Below the pieces are notes generated by a model, which made no database searches, had not been told where the DNA came from, and saw only the letters and a program-made list of their open reading frames with translations. Both the position numbers and the translations under genes were made by a program. DNA of 64,000 bases from Bifidobacterium mellis (GTDB lineage Bacteria > Actinomycetota > Actinomycetes > Actinomycetales > Bifidobacteriaceae), in contig NZ_KQ033884.1 in NCBI RefSeq assembly GCF_000967265.1, positions 30,157-94,156 of the forward strand, given 5' to 3'. Below, in pieces: positions 27,824 to 36,790 of the stretch. Positions within the stretch are counted from its first letter, which is position 1. The number at the start of each line of letters is the position of its first letter.

Positions 27824-28789
27824 TTATAAGCTGTCGAAGTACTGCTTAGACCTTATTATTTTTAATCCCTTCAAAGGTATGCCATTTGCTTTTGCGCTTG
27901 AGTACATTTCGCTTTTCCGGGTTTTGTCTTCTTTTCGGCATTTGTCGCCGTGATAAGTAACAGTCCACTGCGCTTGTGGATACGCCAATGCCAGCTTGTT
28001 GATATAGGGTTTGTCGACGTCTCCTAGTGAGTGGCCTATAACTATAATTTCCTTCACTTGCTTTCCGCTTATCTGCTTTAGAAAGTAGTCGAGATTATCG
28101 AGACCTGAATCAATATTTTTCTTAGTAATTTCAATAAGTCTCTGACCCACACTTTCAGCAATGTCGCGTAATTCAGCCTCCACTTCCCGCTGAGAGATAT
28201 CGGGCTGATTAGGATACGGATCATATTCGGTGCTTTCTATCTGTGAAAGGCCTCTCACTTCGACATCAGACCCATGGCCCACAATAATTTTAGCCGATTT
28301 GACAGAACCATGGATATGGCAAATCTGACTTTTTTTAACCCCATACACTTCTTCAAGCAGCATTGTGTAGTTAAAGGTAACAAATAGATCACTTGGCAAG
28401 GGCCACTTCGGAATAGGATGAACCCCTTTAAGACTAACGCTGCTGATCCACTCTTTCACATTTTCTGCAATTTCGTCATACACATCAGGACTTATACCTA
28501 GGCTACTTGTTAAATTAAGATTTGCGGGTGGAACTGCGCCTCCTGAGTCCGTATCCATTGTGGATATCGTTTGTTCGTAGTTTTCCTTAAGCTGTTCGCA
28601 TATTTCTTCTACGTTAGGTTTGCCGAGATTGCTTTCTAAATCCGCCCACGGGTGTTCAGGATCGTCAGGATTTTCAAAAATACTTGAGTTCCATAACGCC
28701 CCAGCAGAAGAATAGATGAAATCATCCCACGAGGTTGGCAATTTGTGGAGAAGATCAAAACCATTGCCGATAACATAAAGACGTACCAT
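27824..28789 (-). CDS. AbiH-family abortive infection protein
   Basis: A 321-residue protein of the AbiH family (named for a lactococcal abortive phage-infection protein; mechanism not established). It has the hallmark opening MVRLYVIGNGFDLLHKLP, the core segments FVTFNYTMLLEEVYG and ICHIHGSVKSAKIIVGHGSD, and the late IVIGHSLGDVDKPYINKL. The start is ATG 28789 with AAGGAGAA upstream rather than the in-frame ATG at 28816. A plausible promoter (TATAAT on the minus strand) lies just upstream. The gene converges on the Type ISP gene and completes the defence island; restriction with an abortive backup is a common pairing. The sequence looks complete. Confidence 0.85.
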   Translation of the reverse strand: MVRLYVIGNGFDLLHKLPTSWDDFIYSSAGALWNSSIFENPDDPEHPWADLESNLGKPNVEEICEQLKENYEQTISTMDTDSGGAVPPANLNLTSSLGISPDVYDEIAENVKEWISSVSLKGVHPIPKWPLPSDLFVTFNYTMLLEEVYGVKKSQICHIHGSVKSAKIIVGHGSDVEVRGLSQIESTEYDPYPNQPDISQREVEAELRDIAESVGQRLIEITKKNIDSGLDNLDYFLKQISGKQVKEIIVIGHSLGDVDKPYINKLALAYPQAQWTVTYHGDKCRKEDKTRKSEMYSSAKANGIPLKGLKIIRSKQYFDSL

Positions 28790-28829
28790 TACCTTCTCCT
28801 TATCATCAGTGTACATAGTGTACTGTTAA

Positions 28830-28859
28830 ATTATAGAGAAAAATGGTAGTAAGGTTGAA
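28830..28859 (-). promoter_or_regulatory. Candidate promoter of the AbiH gene
   Basis: On the minus strand TTCAAC (28859-28854), an 18-base spacer and a perfect TATAAT (28835-28830), about 40 bases before ATG 28789. Pattern match only. Confidence 0.4.
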
Positions 28860-29552
28860 GCTAATTAACATCGCAGTTGTTCATTCATACCCAACTTACT
28901 TTCTAATTAGCCCCCAAAACTACTAGAACCTGAAGAAACCATTAAGAGTCGTTAACGATAGACAGCTAATACTAACTAATCAAAATAGCCAAGTTCAAAA
29001 CAGAAGTCTTACAACATACTGGTTTACTGATCTGGGATTCTTGAAAGGATAATGGCTGATCATTTCATTGTATAATCCGATACTAAGTTCGATAAAATAG
29101 ATCTCAATAATAATTTCTTAATATTACTAAATGTTATGGATGATAGCGTTTGGAGATCTTGAGACCGATGAAGCTATAGTGCAAGACTTTTTGAATCAGA
29201 TAACACAAGTACGGTAGATTGCTGGTAAAATATATAAGCTAGGTGCCTTCTCAAGAGTTACGGACGCTTGCGCTGAGCGATCTAAAATTACGGAGAGATT
29301 GACTGCTCGGTGGCGATAGTTGTTTTGTCTTATGCTAATTCTGAAATAGAGTGATTTTATCCTTGCTCGAACGGGTATCTAGAGAAAGGCATGATCCCGA
29401 ATACTATCAAGATTTATGTTAGCTTATTAGGAATTTGACAATTATATGATAAAGGATATCGACGCCTTAAAAGGGCACGCTTAAGAAGTACTCAATAATT
29501 AGCAACCCATATACTTTTTGTGGATAAATTCAATTATTAAGGAGGAAGTAAT

Positions 29553-29606
29553 ATGAGTACTCGTCTCGGCGTTGTGGGTATGTTGTTGAATATGCGGTCG
29601 TGCTAA
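29553..29606 (+). CDS. Possible 17-residue peptide with strong ribosome binding site
   Basis: MSTRLGVVGMLLNMRSC, preceded by AAGGAGGAAGTAAT, one of the best Shine-Dalgarno sites in the window, in a region with no other gene. It may be a leader peptide, a small bioactive peptide or the surviving start of a lost gene. I recognise no family. Confidence 0.3.
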   Translation: MSTRLGVVGMLLNMRSC

Positions 29607-29653
29607 CAGAACAATAGTTGATGCAAAATAATCTGAGATAAGGAAAATTGGCA

Positions 29654-29746
29654 ATGGAAGAAGCAAGCGTCTCTCGAAAGAGGGAGGCTGTCACAGCCGG
29701 AGAGAATTATAGAAGCATTAGAATCTTGGAAATGATAATCTGCTAA
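29654..29746 (+). CDS. Possible 30-residue peptide
   Basis: Reads MEEASVSRKREAVTAGENYR then SIRILEMIIC. ATAAGGA lies about 13 bases upstream. The coding part contains a nested hairpin (CTCTC 29671-29675 with GAGAG 29700-29704; GGCTG with CAGCC inside), so this stretch might be a structured RNA instead. No family recognised. Confidence 0.22.
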   Translation: MEEASVSRKREAVTAGENYRSIRILEMIIC

Positions 29747-30752
29747 GCTTATTCTCTGATCGTCTAAGTCTGTTACGTGTGTAAATGAAGTGGTTAATAA
29801 TTTTGGCTCCACTTTCCTTATGCATAATTTAGCCTGTTAAGCCTAGTGTCTGGTGTCTTGCACAACAATTCTCTAATATCTGTGTGACACTGCTGCGTGT
29901 GTCCTAGCTGGTATTTGGGTTCCGGAAGATGAAAGCAATGAATCTGGTGACGTCCTCAGTTAAGTTTCATTAGTTGATAGATGTCGTACTTGGAAATGCA
30001 GTGCAAGTTTATCTATACGTGAAGTTTTGTAGTTGGGCGCAGGGATAAGCTACCTACTTTGGCATGCAACAATATAGGCACACGCGATGTTGTTCGTGAT
30101 GGAGACGATGAATGCCTACTGTGAATACAGTTGTTAATTATTATGAGAACAGTGTGAATATTGAAGGAGTAGTGTGCTTTCCAACGTTTCAGTCGCGGTC
30201 CTGATCTAGTACGTTGTAGCTTTGGCAGTAGAGCCTTATATAGTATAGGTTGTAAAGTGACATGCTTTGATCCACGCCAGTGGCATCAGCAAAGAAAAAA
30301 TCAGAGTTGTTGCTATTCTCAGCGTATACATATTTTCCTCTTAGACTAATCGGTGTGAGAAGTGCTCTCCCATTTTCGCTCGAGTGCGATAGGACCTCAC
30401 AAAATCAAGTAGTAGTTCCAGAAAAGTCCTGATGCTTACAGGCTGTCCTCTTCCACGGTGCAAGCTGCCCTCACTTTTCTAGTCCGGCGCACGCACGTTA
30501 ATGGGCAAGAATGTATTTGCTCCTAGTCAAGTCCTCGTACTCTGTCTAGATCTGACTTGAAGTTGTCGGACCTACCTTCATGACATTAAATGTTCATGGA
30601 TATTCGGGGGATATAACTTCTCACAGCACTTGATTATTAGGTTTCGTGAAGAATGAGGTATAGGTAGAGATAAAGCATGACTCCGAAACGCTACAGGCAA
30701 AGAGTTTGTGGCAAAAAAGAAACTGCCTAGGACTTTGCAGAGGACCTACCTG

Positions 30753-30825
30753 TGGAGCTAGCCGGATTCGAACCGGCGACCCTCTGCTTGCAAAGCAGAT
30801 GCGCTACCAGCTGCGCCATAGCCCC
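30753..30825 (-). tRNA. tRNA-Ala (anticodon TGC)
   Basis: Read on the minus strand it starts GGGGCTATGGCGCAG and ends TAGCTCCA. The acceptor stem pairs fully with one G-T, the D arm and the T arm (GGTTCGAATCC) are standard, and the anticodon loop CTTTGCAAG gives TGC. Length 73 with the discriminator A and no encoded CCA. Its 3' end faces the AT-rich region to the left, the side where tRNA-targeting integrases insert. Confidence 0.95.
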
Positions 30826-30862
30826 GTGAATGTGAAATGAACTTCAACCGCGCAAGAATGCG

Positions 30863-30936
30863 TGGGCCTGGGAGGACTTGAACCTCCGACCTCATCCTTA
30901 TCAGGGATGCGCTCTAACCAGCTGAGCTACAGGCCC
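30863..30936 (-). tRNA. tRNA-Ile (anticodon GAT)
   Basis: Read on the minus strand: GGGCCTGTAGCTCAGCTGG at the 5' end, anticodon loop CTGATAAG giving GAT, T arm GAGGTTCAAGTCCTC, and CAGGCCCA at the 3' end. Length 74. It lies 37 bases upstream of tRNA-Ala, so the two are probably co-transcribed, tRNA-Ile first, here outside an rRNA operon. Confidence 0.95.
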
Positions 30937-31031
30937 ATGCCGTGTGATCGAAGAATCACACAAATGGATAGCTTACCATAGTGTCCTCTCAAGTCAATCT
31001 CGGCGACGTTGCGTCGCGTCTTGGCGGAAGA

Positions 31032-31649
31032 ATGGGGGTTATGAGGCGGAAACGGCGTGCGGAACCAGTCCGATCGGAGCAGCTGGAGGTCGGCGGCGAG
31101 ACGGTTCTGGTCATCAGGAAGCGGATCGCCAACGTCTATCTGCGGGTCAAGCCGCCTGACGGCCATCTGGAAGTGACGGCGCCGCTGGCCCTGAGCGATG
31201 ACCGGATTCGTGCCTTTATCGACGGCAAGCGCCGCTGGATCGCAACCACTAGAGAACGTCTGGCCCGCTCGCGCGATGTCTACGCCCAACCCGGAGCCGA
31301 TGGTCAGCTGTCGCCGGACCGGTCCGAGGCCGAAGCCAAGAGAGTTCTCCAGGATCGGCTGCCGACTCTGCTGGATCGGTGGGTCCCTGTGGTAGGTCGC
31401 CGGCCTGAGCGCATCAGTCTGCGGAAGATGAAAACCCGCTGGGGTTCCTGCACCCCCGCCACTGCCAGCATCCGGCTCAACACCGACTTGGCCTGGCTGG
31501 ATCCTGACCTGCTGGAGTATGTGTTGGTTCATGAGCTGACCCACCTCTACGAGCACGGTCATGGCTCGGGCTTCCGTGCGCGGATGGATCACTATATGCC
31601 TGACTGGACCGAGCGCCGTCGTCGTCTTAACCGCTATCTGGCTTTGTGA
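31032..31649 (+). CDS. YgjP-like (DUF45) zinc metallopeptidase
   Basis: A 205-residue protein of the DUF45/YgjP family, small gluzincin-like metallopeptidases of unclear physiological substrate. The family motif RKMKTRWGSCTPATASIRLN is followed by the zinc site HELTHLYEHGHG, with HExxH at residues 167-171 and the third ligand expected in the EHGHGSGF segment. The N-terminal 90 residues form the family's small beta domain (IRKRIANVYLRVKPPDGHLE). I start at ATG 31032, which has GGAAG upstream; a GTG at 30981 would add 17 residues without a good ribosome binding site. It stands alone, reading away from the tRNA pair. Confidence 0.85.
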   Translation: MGVMRRKRRAEPVRSEQLEVGGETVLVIRKRIANVYLRVKPPDGHLEVTAPLALSDDRIRAFIDGKRRWIATTRERLARSRDVYAQPGADGQLSPDRSEAEAKRVLQDRLPTLLDRWVPVVGRRPERISLRKMKTRWGSCTPATASIRLNTDLAWLDPDLLEYVLVHELTHLYEHGHGSGFRARMDHYMPDWTERRRRLNRYLAL

Positions 31650-32146
31650 CCCGCAAAGCTTAGACGTCTGAAGTTATGACTTCGAGATCCATGACTTCTA
31701 GATTCATGACTCTTGGAGTCATACACTCCTCATGAGTCCTGAACTTGTGGACGGGGAGCTTGTAAATTACGAACCTGTGGCATAATCCGTGCTGATGATT
31801 TCGCGCCCGAACCCCTCCTGGGCCATCTGGTGCGAAGTTGGATTGATTTTTGATTGTCCTGTCTATCATGATCTAACCTGACTATGCGGTCTGATTCAGC
31901 CCGATTTGGCTTTGATCTATTCAGATTCAACTAATCTGCCATTGATTCGTTCTGATCCTACTTACTCAAGCCTGGTGTAATGCACCACATTTGTCATCGA
32001 AGACCGACGGGAGACTGCCGCAGCCCAGGCTGGTGCGCTAGCGTTAAAGAAGAGGGGCGATCCTGCAGCAGTTAGGCAGGCTCCCTGCGACTCGGAGGCG
32101 CGTGTGGAGCCGATCCGGGGCAATAGATCATGAAGGAGCAGTTGAA
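31650..32146. other. Gene-free spacer with 15-base tandem repeats
   Basis: No gene. Two tandem 15-base units of the form ATGACTTCKAGATYC (31676-31690 and 31691-31705) run into a third partial copy, which forms the perfect palindrome ATGACTCTTGGAGTCAT (31706-31722). Further right, 31880-31960 is full of degenerate GATT-type words. The SDR ribosome binding site GAAGGAG is at 32131-32137. Confidence 0.5.
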
Positions 32147-32914
32147 ATGACGGAATCCAAGAAGACAATCAAGCGTGCCGTGGTGACCGGTGCTTCCAGC
32201 GGCATCGGCCAGGCCAGTGTGCGGGCCTTGGTGGACAAGGGCTGGAAGGTGGTTGGCCTGGCCCGGCGCGAGGACAATCTCAAGGCCCTGGCCGACCAGC
32301 TGGGCCAGAACTTCACCTATGAGGTCTGCGATGTGACCGACGAGGACTCCACTCAGGCGGCCGTCGATGCTGTGCTCAAGGGTGGGCCGGTCAAGGCTCT
32401 GGTCAACTGCGCCGGCGCAGCCTTCGGCAAGGACCCGGTGGCTACCTCCAGCCTGGACGACTGGCGCGGCATGTACGAGCTGAACGTCATCGGCACCCTG
32501 CGGGTCATACAGAAGCTGCTCCCGGCCCTGAAAGAGTCGGAGGGCACGGTCCTGGTCATCTCCTCGACGGCAGGCATTGAGCCCTACGAGGGCGGCGGCG
32601 GATACTGCGCCTCCAAGGCGGCGGAACGGGTCATGGCCCGTATTCTGCGGCTGGAGCTGATCGGTCAGCCGGTGCGCGTGGTCGACATCGCCCCGGGCCT
32701 GGTCCACACCGACGAGTTCTCCCTGAAGCGGTTCGGCGGGGACAGTGACCGGGCCGATGCGGTCTACGCCGGGGTGCCCGACCCGCTGACCGCCGACGAC
32801 ATCGCCGGATGCGTCACCTGGGCCCTGGAGCAGCCCGACACTGTGGACATTGACCAAATCGTGGTCCGTCCCCGGGCCGAAGGCTCCTACACCAAGCTTT
32901 ACCGTCGCAACTGA
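32147..32914 (+). CDS. Short-chain dehydrogenase/reductase
   Basis: A 255-residue classical SDR. The NAD(P)-binding motif TGASSGIG starts at residue 14, the NCAG motif follows near 86, the catalytic Ser lies in VISSTAG, and Tyr153-x3-Lys157 is in GYCASKAAERV. Arg residues after the second strand (LARRED) suggest NADP preference. The start ATG 32147 has GAAGGAG upstream; the frame to 32102 would start before that site. The substrate is not predictable; the closest descriptive group is the YdfG-like SDR type (serine or 3-hydroxy acid dehydrogenases). It is monocistronic, convergent with nhaA. Confidence 0.85.
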   Translation: MTESKKTIKRAVVTGASSGIGQASVRALVDKGWKVVGLARREDNLKALADQLGQNFTYEVCDVTDEDSTQAAVDAVLKGGPVKALVNCAGAAFGKDPVATSSLDDWRGMYELNVIGTLRVIQKLLPALKESEGTVLVISSTAGIEPYEGGGGYCASKAAERVMARILRLELIGQPVRVVDIAPGLVHTDEFSLKRFGGDSDRADAVYAGVPDPLTADDIAGCVTWALEQPDTVDIDQIVVRPRAEGSYTKLYRRN

Positions 32915-33024
32915 GCCTGGTAAGGGACCGATGCTGTCAAAACTGATTCTGTCAGAAACCGAGCTTGGCAGGTTGATTCCGGCGGGAACTGGGTCTGGCA
33001 GAGGTTGGGTCTTGGTAGCTAAGC

Positions 33025-34518
33025 CTATGTGTGCCTGGCGGAACGCAGCCGACCGGGAATGGTGCCCACGGCCACGATGAGCACGGACAGGACCGACCCT
33101 GCCAGCACGCCCAGCAGGGCTGATTCCAGGTGCGGTGATCCGGCGAAAGCCAGGTTGGCGATCAGGAAGGACATGGTGAAGCCGATTCCGCAGAGCTGGC
33201 AGAGGCCGATCATGTTCCCGGTCGTGGCGCCGGCAGGTCGCCGCAGCCCCAGATGACTTGCCAGGATCACCATGGTCATGATTCCCAGGGGTTTGCCCAA
33301 GGCCAGTCCCAGCGTGGTGCCCCAAAAGACCCCGTCAGTCAGCAGTCCGGGTCCCAGCTGATCCAGGGGGATGGACAGCGAGAAGAAGGCGAACACGGGC
33401 AGGACCACCAGGGCGCTCAAGGGCGTCAGCAGGCGATCCAACTGTTCGGCAGGCGATGATGTCTGGACGTGGCTCGGCTCAATCCCTGCTGTCTCGGTCC
33501 CGGAAGGTCCTGCTTCGTTCGACCTGGCAACAGGGGTCAAGAGGCCCATTGCCACTCCCGCCAGCACGGGGTGGATTCCAGCCTTGAAGAGGCCGTACCA
33601 GGCCAGCAGACCGCCCGCAAGGGCGCCCAGCAGGAACAGTGGTATCAAGGGTCGCCAGAGCCGGAAGGAACGGCTCGTCGCTCGGACTAGCAACGTCCAG
33701 ACCACAAGACCGACCAAGCAGACAAGCAGCCAGCCCGGTTGTCCCAAGCTGGAGTAGCCCAGGGCGATCAGCAGGACACCGATTAGGTCGTCGAAGATGG
33801 CCAGGGTCATCAAAAACGCCTGCAAGGCGGGTCCGGCCTTGGGCAGGAGCAGTTGCAGAGCCGCCAGGGAGAAGGCTACATCGGTGGCCGTTGGGACAGC
33901 CCAGCCGCGCAACCCGGCAGGGGAGCCCAGGTTGAACAGGCAGTAGATCAGGATCGGAACGGCCACACCGCCCAGAGCGGCCAGCATGGGCAGCAGGACC
34001 TGCCTGTGGTCGCGCAGAGTGCCCGTGGCAGCCTCCTGGCGCAGGTCAAGACCCATGGTCAGGAAGAATATGGTCAGCAGCCCGTCCTGTACCCAGTCCT
34101 TCAGGGACAGCTTCAGTCCACCGGGCAGGTCCAGAGGAATCCAAGCGGCAAGAGCGTTCAGCCCCGGCCCGGTCTCTGGCAGGTTGGCCAGGATCAGCCC
34201 GGCCAGGGCGCAGACCATCATGAATAGTCCGGTGATCCGATCATTTTCAGCCAAGGATGACAGAGCGGCGAAGAAGTTTGAAGGATGGAGTCGGTTGTGT
34301 CGGTCCCTGTCAGATCCACCCTGCCCACGCTGTGGATTTGATGGTTGGGCATTCGATGACTTGGAATCCGACGGTCCGGAATTCGGTTGGGGGTCTGATG
34401 ACCGGGAATCCGACTGCCCGGGATTGAAGGGTTTGAGATTCTGTTGCGAATTCGAATCGTCGTAATCCTGACGACGTGGATTGACAGAGAATGCTGGGAA
34501 TGTAGGCGTGGGCGGCAT
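33025..34518 (-). CDS. nhaA: Na+/H+ antiporter NhaA
   Basis: A 497-residue NhaA-family antiporter that exchanges internal Na+ for external H+. Family segments include GLFMMVCALAGLILANL, DWVQDGLLTIFFLTMGLDLRQE, the ion-site region GWAVPTATDVAFSLAALQLL with adjacent TATD, and FLMTLAIFDDLIGVLLIALG with the paired Asp residues of the transport site. The N-terminal 75 residues are polar and repetitive (PNSGPSDSKSSNAQPSNPQ), much longer than in E. coli NhaA; translation may start further in, but the frame is open and I keep ATG 34518. A second polar insert (around residue 335) interrupts the middle loop. The window also carries a dead NhaC gene, so this may be the remaining antiporter here. Confidence 0.9.
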   Translation of the reverse strand: MPPTPTFPAFSVNPRRQDYDDSNSQQNLKPFNPGQSDSRSSDPQPNSGPSDSKSSNAQPSNPQRGQGGSDRDRHNRLHPSNFFAALSSLAENDRITGLFMMVCALAGLILANLPETGPGLNALAAWIPLDLPGGLKLSLKDWVQDGLLTIFFLTMGLDLRQEAATGTLRDHRQVLLPMLAALGGVAVPILIYCLFNLGSPAGLRGWAVPTATDVAFSLAALQLLLPKAGPALQAFLMTLAIFDDLIGVLLIALGYSSLGQPGWLLVCLVGLVVWTLLVRATSRSFRLWRPLIPLFLLGALAGGLLAWYGLFKAGIHPVLAGVAMGLLTPVARSNEAGPSGTETAGIEPSHVQTSSPAEQLDRLLTPLSALVVLPVFAFFSLSIPLDQLGPGLLTDGVFWGTTLGLALGKPLGIMTMVILASHLGLRRPAGATTGNMIGLCQLCGIGFTMSFLIANLAFAGSPHLESALLGVLAGSVLSVLIVAVGTIPGRLRSARHT

Positions 34519-34642
34519 GATGCTCCTGGTCGGGCGGGTAGGGTTCGGTCTTCCATGGCCGACCAGTCTTCCCGGCGTGAGGCGGCGCCCGGCCGTCTCC
34601 CAAGTGTCAATTCTATCCTGAAGCCCAGCAGTCTATCTCGGT

Positions 34643-34694
34643 TAGAGAAAATGCCGGCGGCCCTGCACCTTTCACGATGCAGGGCCGCCGGCAT
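34643..34694 (-). terminator. Rho-independent terminator after dps
   Basis: Perfect 17-pair stem, ATGCCGGCGGCCCTGCA (34651-34667) with its complement at 34678-34694, ten-base loop, then TTTTCTCT on the minus strand. It separates dps from nhaA. Confidence 0.9.
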
Positions 34695-34744
34695 ACCGCT
34701 TATCGGAGCGGTGATGAGCTCTCAGAACTCAGAAACTCAGCAAC

Positions 34745-35224
34745 TCAGAACAGGTGGCTGCGCATGAACCACTGGAAGTGCTCCAGCTCCTGCACGTGGT
34801 CCTGCAGAATGTTGGAGCTGACGATGTCCAGGTCGTCCAGCTCCTTGATGGCCTCACGGTCGCGCTTGATGAAGGTGGTGTAGTAGGTGTCCAGGGCCTT
34901 CAGGTAGTCCAGGGCATCCTGGCGGCCGGTCATGGTGATGCCATCCCAATCGCGGTTCTTCATGATGTCGTCAGGCCGTCCGGCGGGGGAGCCGCCCAGG
35001 GTGGCGATGCGCTCTGCGGTCTCGTCGGCCATGTTCAGCACCGAATCAACCTCGGGGTCCATCATCTCATGAATGCCGATGAATTCCTTGCCCTTCATGT
35101 TCCAATGGGCGTGCTTGAGGATCAGGGCAGTCTCCTGTTCCTGGCTCAGACGGCTCTGCAGGATGGCGATGACCTTCTCGCTGGTCGCTTCGTCGAGTCC
35201 CGGTACGGTAAAGTTCAATGCCAT
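34745..35224 (-). CDS. dps: Dps-family ferritin-like protein
   Basis: A 159-residue Dps protein: a twelve-subunit shell that oxidises and stores iron using hydrogen peroxide and, in many species, coats DNA. The ferroxidase signature is present: His and Trp in LKHAHWNMKGKEFIGIHEMM, then Asp and Glu in DPEVDSVLNMADETAERI, which build the inter-subunit site. The C-terminus ends FQWFMRSHLF without a Lys-rich tail, and the N-terminus is short, so DNA binding is uncertain. AAGGAG lies upstream of ATG 35224. Together with ahpC and its reductase 2 kb away it suggests a local peroxide-defence set, although transcribed separately. Confidence 0.93.
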   Translation of the reverse strand: MALNFTVPGLDEATSEKVIAILQSRLSQEQETALILKHAHWNMKGKEFIGIHEMMDPEVDSVLNMADETAERIATLGGSPAGRPDDIMKNRDWDGITMTGRQDALDYLKALDTYYTTFIKRDREAIKELDDLDIVSSNILQDHVQELEHFQWFMRSHLF

Positions 35225-35398
35225 AATCGCTCCTTAAATATGAAATTATGCCTGCGGTCGGGTCAGCCCGACCATGTACTTCCAGACTAGAGGAAAAGGC
35301 AAGGAAACGCTTGCATTTTGCGGGAATCAACCAGTGAAATCATTCACGGACCATCGGCTACGCTGATAGTCATTTTTCCTTGACTGGCGTGAGGGCGG

Positions 35399-36790
35399 TC
35401 ACCGGCTGACTGTCAGCTGGGATTCGGTCACAGCATCGCCTCGACCGGCATTGGATTGGCCGGCTTCGTCGTCATCATCGCCAGCCTGGTCCTCGGCCTC
35501 CTGGCGCCGCCTGACCTCGATGGTCTCGATGCGCCGCCCGTCCACCTTGGTTACCGCCATGTCATACCCGTCGTCGGAGTGGATCACGTCGCCCACCTGC
35601 CCCATCCGCCCGGTCTGGGCCAGGAAGTAACCGGCCAGGGTCTCGTAGGGGCCGTCCTCCAGCTCGATCCCGGTCAGGTCCGCGAAGTCCTCGATGGTCA
35701 TGCCGCCGTCGACCGTGGCAACCCCGTTGACGAAGGCGGTCGCCTGGGGATGGGCCGGGTTCTGCTCCTCGGGCAGGTCGTACTCGTCGCGGATGTCGCC
35801 CACCAGCTCCTCGGTCATGTCCTCCAGGGTGACGATGCCGTCGGTGCCCCCGTACTCGTCGATGACCACGGCCAGGTGGATGCCCTTCTTACGCAGCTTC
35901 TCCAGGCTGGGCAGAAGCCTGGAGGTGCCGGGCAGGGCGATGCCGGGCCTGGTCACGTCGGCCACGGTCTTGGCCTGGGGGTTGCGCACGTCCATCAGGT
36001 CGCGCACGTGGACGAAGCCCAGCACGTCGTCGAAGTCGCGTCCGGTCACCGGGTAGCGGGAGTAGGGTTCGTCGTGCACGAATTCGACCGCCTCCTGCAG
36101 CGGCATGTCCCCGGCGATGAAGACCACGTCGGCCCTGGGACGCATGACCTCGGCCACGCTGGTCTCAGAGGCGTCGAAGACATCGCCCAGGATCATCCGC
36201 TCGTCCTTGCTCAGGTTGGTGTTGGATGAGACCAGCATCCGCAGCTCGTCGTCGCTGACCTCGGTGTCGGTCTGCTGGGGGTCGAAGCCCAGGATGCGCA
36301 CGATGAGGTCGGTGTTCTTGCCGATCAGCCAGATCAGCGGCCTGCACAGGGTGGTGAAGACGTCGATGGCCGGAACGACGGCCCTGGCGATGGCCTCGGT
36401 GCGCTGCATGGCGATCCGCTTGGGCACCAGCTCGGAGATGACGATGGAGCAGTAGGAGATGATCAGGGTCAGAATCACCGTGGTCAGAGTGCCGGCCAGA
36501 CCCTCGTGCACGCCCCACCCGGTCAGGACGGGCACCACGTAGGGGGCGATGGATGATGCGCCGAAGGAGGCCGAGAGGAAGCCCGTCAGCGTCACGCCGA
36601 TCTGCACGGCGGAAAGAAAGGTGTTGGGGTCGCGGGCGATGCGGGCCACCCGGGCGCCGCGCGCGTCCTGCTGCTCCATCTGCTCCAGCTGCGAGCCTCG
36701 CAGGGAGACCAGCGCCAGTTCAGTCCCCGAGAAGACGGAACCGAGCAGGAGGAAGAAGAGAATGAGCAGGATGTTCAGCCATAATGCCAT
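35399..36790 (-). CDS. CNNM/HlyC-CorC family membrane protein with CBS pair
   Basis: A protein of about 463 residues: N-terminal DUF21/CNNM membrane domain (ALWLNILLILFFLLLGSVFS and three more hydrophobic segments to about 180), two CBS domains (about 205-325; VMRPRADVVFIAGDMPLQEA and VADVTRPGIALPGTSRLLPS) and a C-terminal CorC_HlyC domain (VNGVATVDGGMTIEDFADLT) of FAD-like fold. Relatives transport or sense Mg2+ or Co2+; the hemolysin label is historical. I start at ATG 36790 because the family begins just before this first helix; ATG 36820, with AGGG upstream, is a good alternative. It is divergent from ahpC, and the frame extension toward 36892 would cover the ahpC promoter region. Confidence 0.85.
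   Translation of the reverse strand: MALWLNILLILFFLLLGSVFSGTELALVSLRGSQLEQMEQQDARGARVARIARDPNTFLSAVQIGVTLTGFLSASFGASSIAPYVVPVLTGWGVHEGLAGTLTTVILTLIISYCSIVISELVPKRIAMQRTEAIARAVVPAIDVFTTLCRPLIWLIGKNTDLIVRILGFDPQQTDTEVSDDELRMLVSSNTNLSKDERMILGDVFDASETSVAEVMRPRADVVFIAGDMPLQEAVEFVHDEPYSRYPVTGRDFDDVLGFVHVRDLMDVRNPQAKTVADVTRPGIALPGTSRLLPSLEKLRKKGIHLAVVIDEYGGTDGIVTLEDMTEELVGDIRDEYDLPEEQNPAHPQATAFVNGVATVDGGMTIEDFADLTGIELEDGPYETLAGYFLAQTGRMGQVGDVIHSDDGYDMAVTKVDGRRIETIEVRRRQEAEDQAGDDDDEAGQSNAGRGDAVTESQLTVSR

Larger units (their letters stand above)
28860..30752. other. AT-rich, gene-poor 1.9-kb stretch between AbiH and tRNA-Ala
   Basis: No gene of normal size is visible on either strand. At 29131-29319 a 63-codon frame is broken by one in-frame TAG (reads ...ETDEAIVQDFLNQITQVR, stop, IAGKIYKLGAFSRVTDAC...), possibly a relic. 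Two very small frames with good ribosome binding sites lie at 29553-29606 and 29654-29746 and are listed separately. No integrase, transposase or recognisable structured RNA was found. The region ends at the 3' end of the tRNA-Ala gene. Confidence 0.5.

Noticed and set aside
29519-29527. Single perfect TGTGGATAA box
   Set aside because: One isolated 9-mer in AT-rich DNA is expected by chance; no second site nearby.
17972-30752. Search for integrase, transposase or a duplicated tRNA-Ala end (att site)
   Set aside because: None found by eye on either strand, so the island is not called an integrative element.
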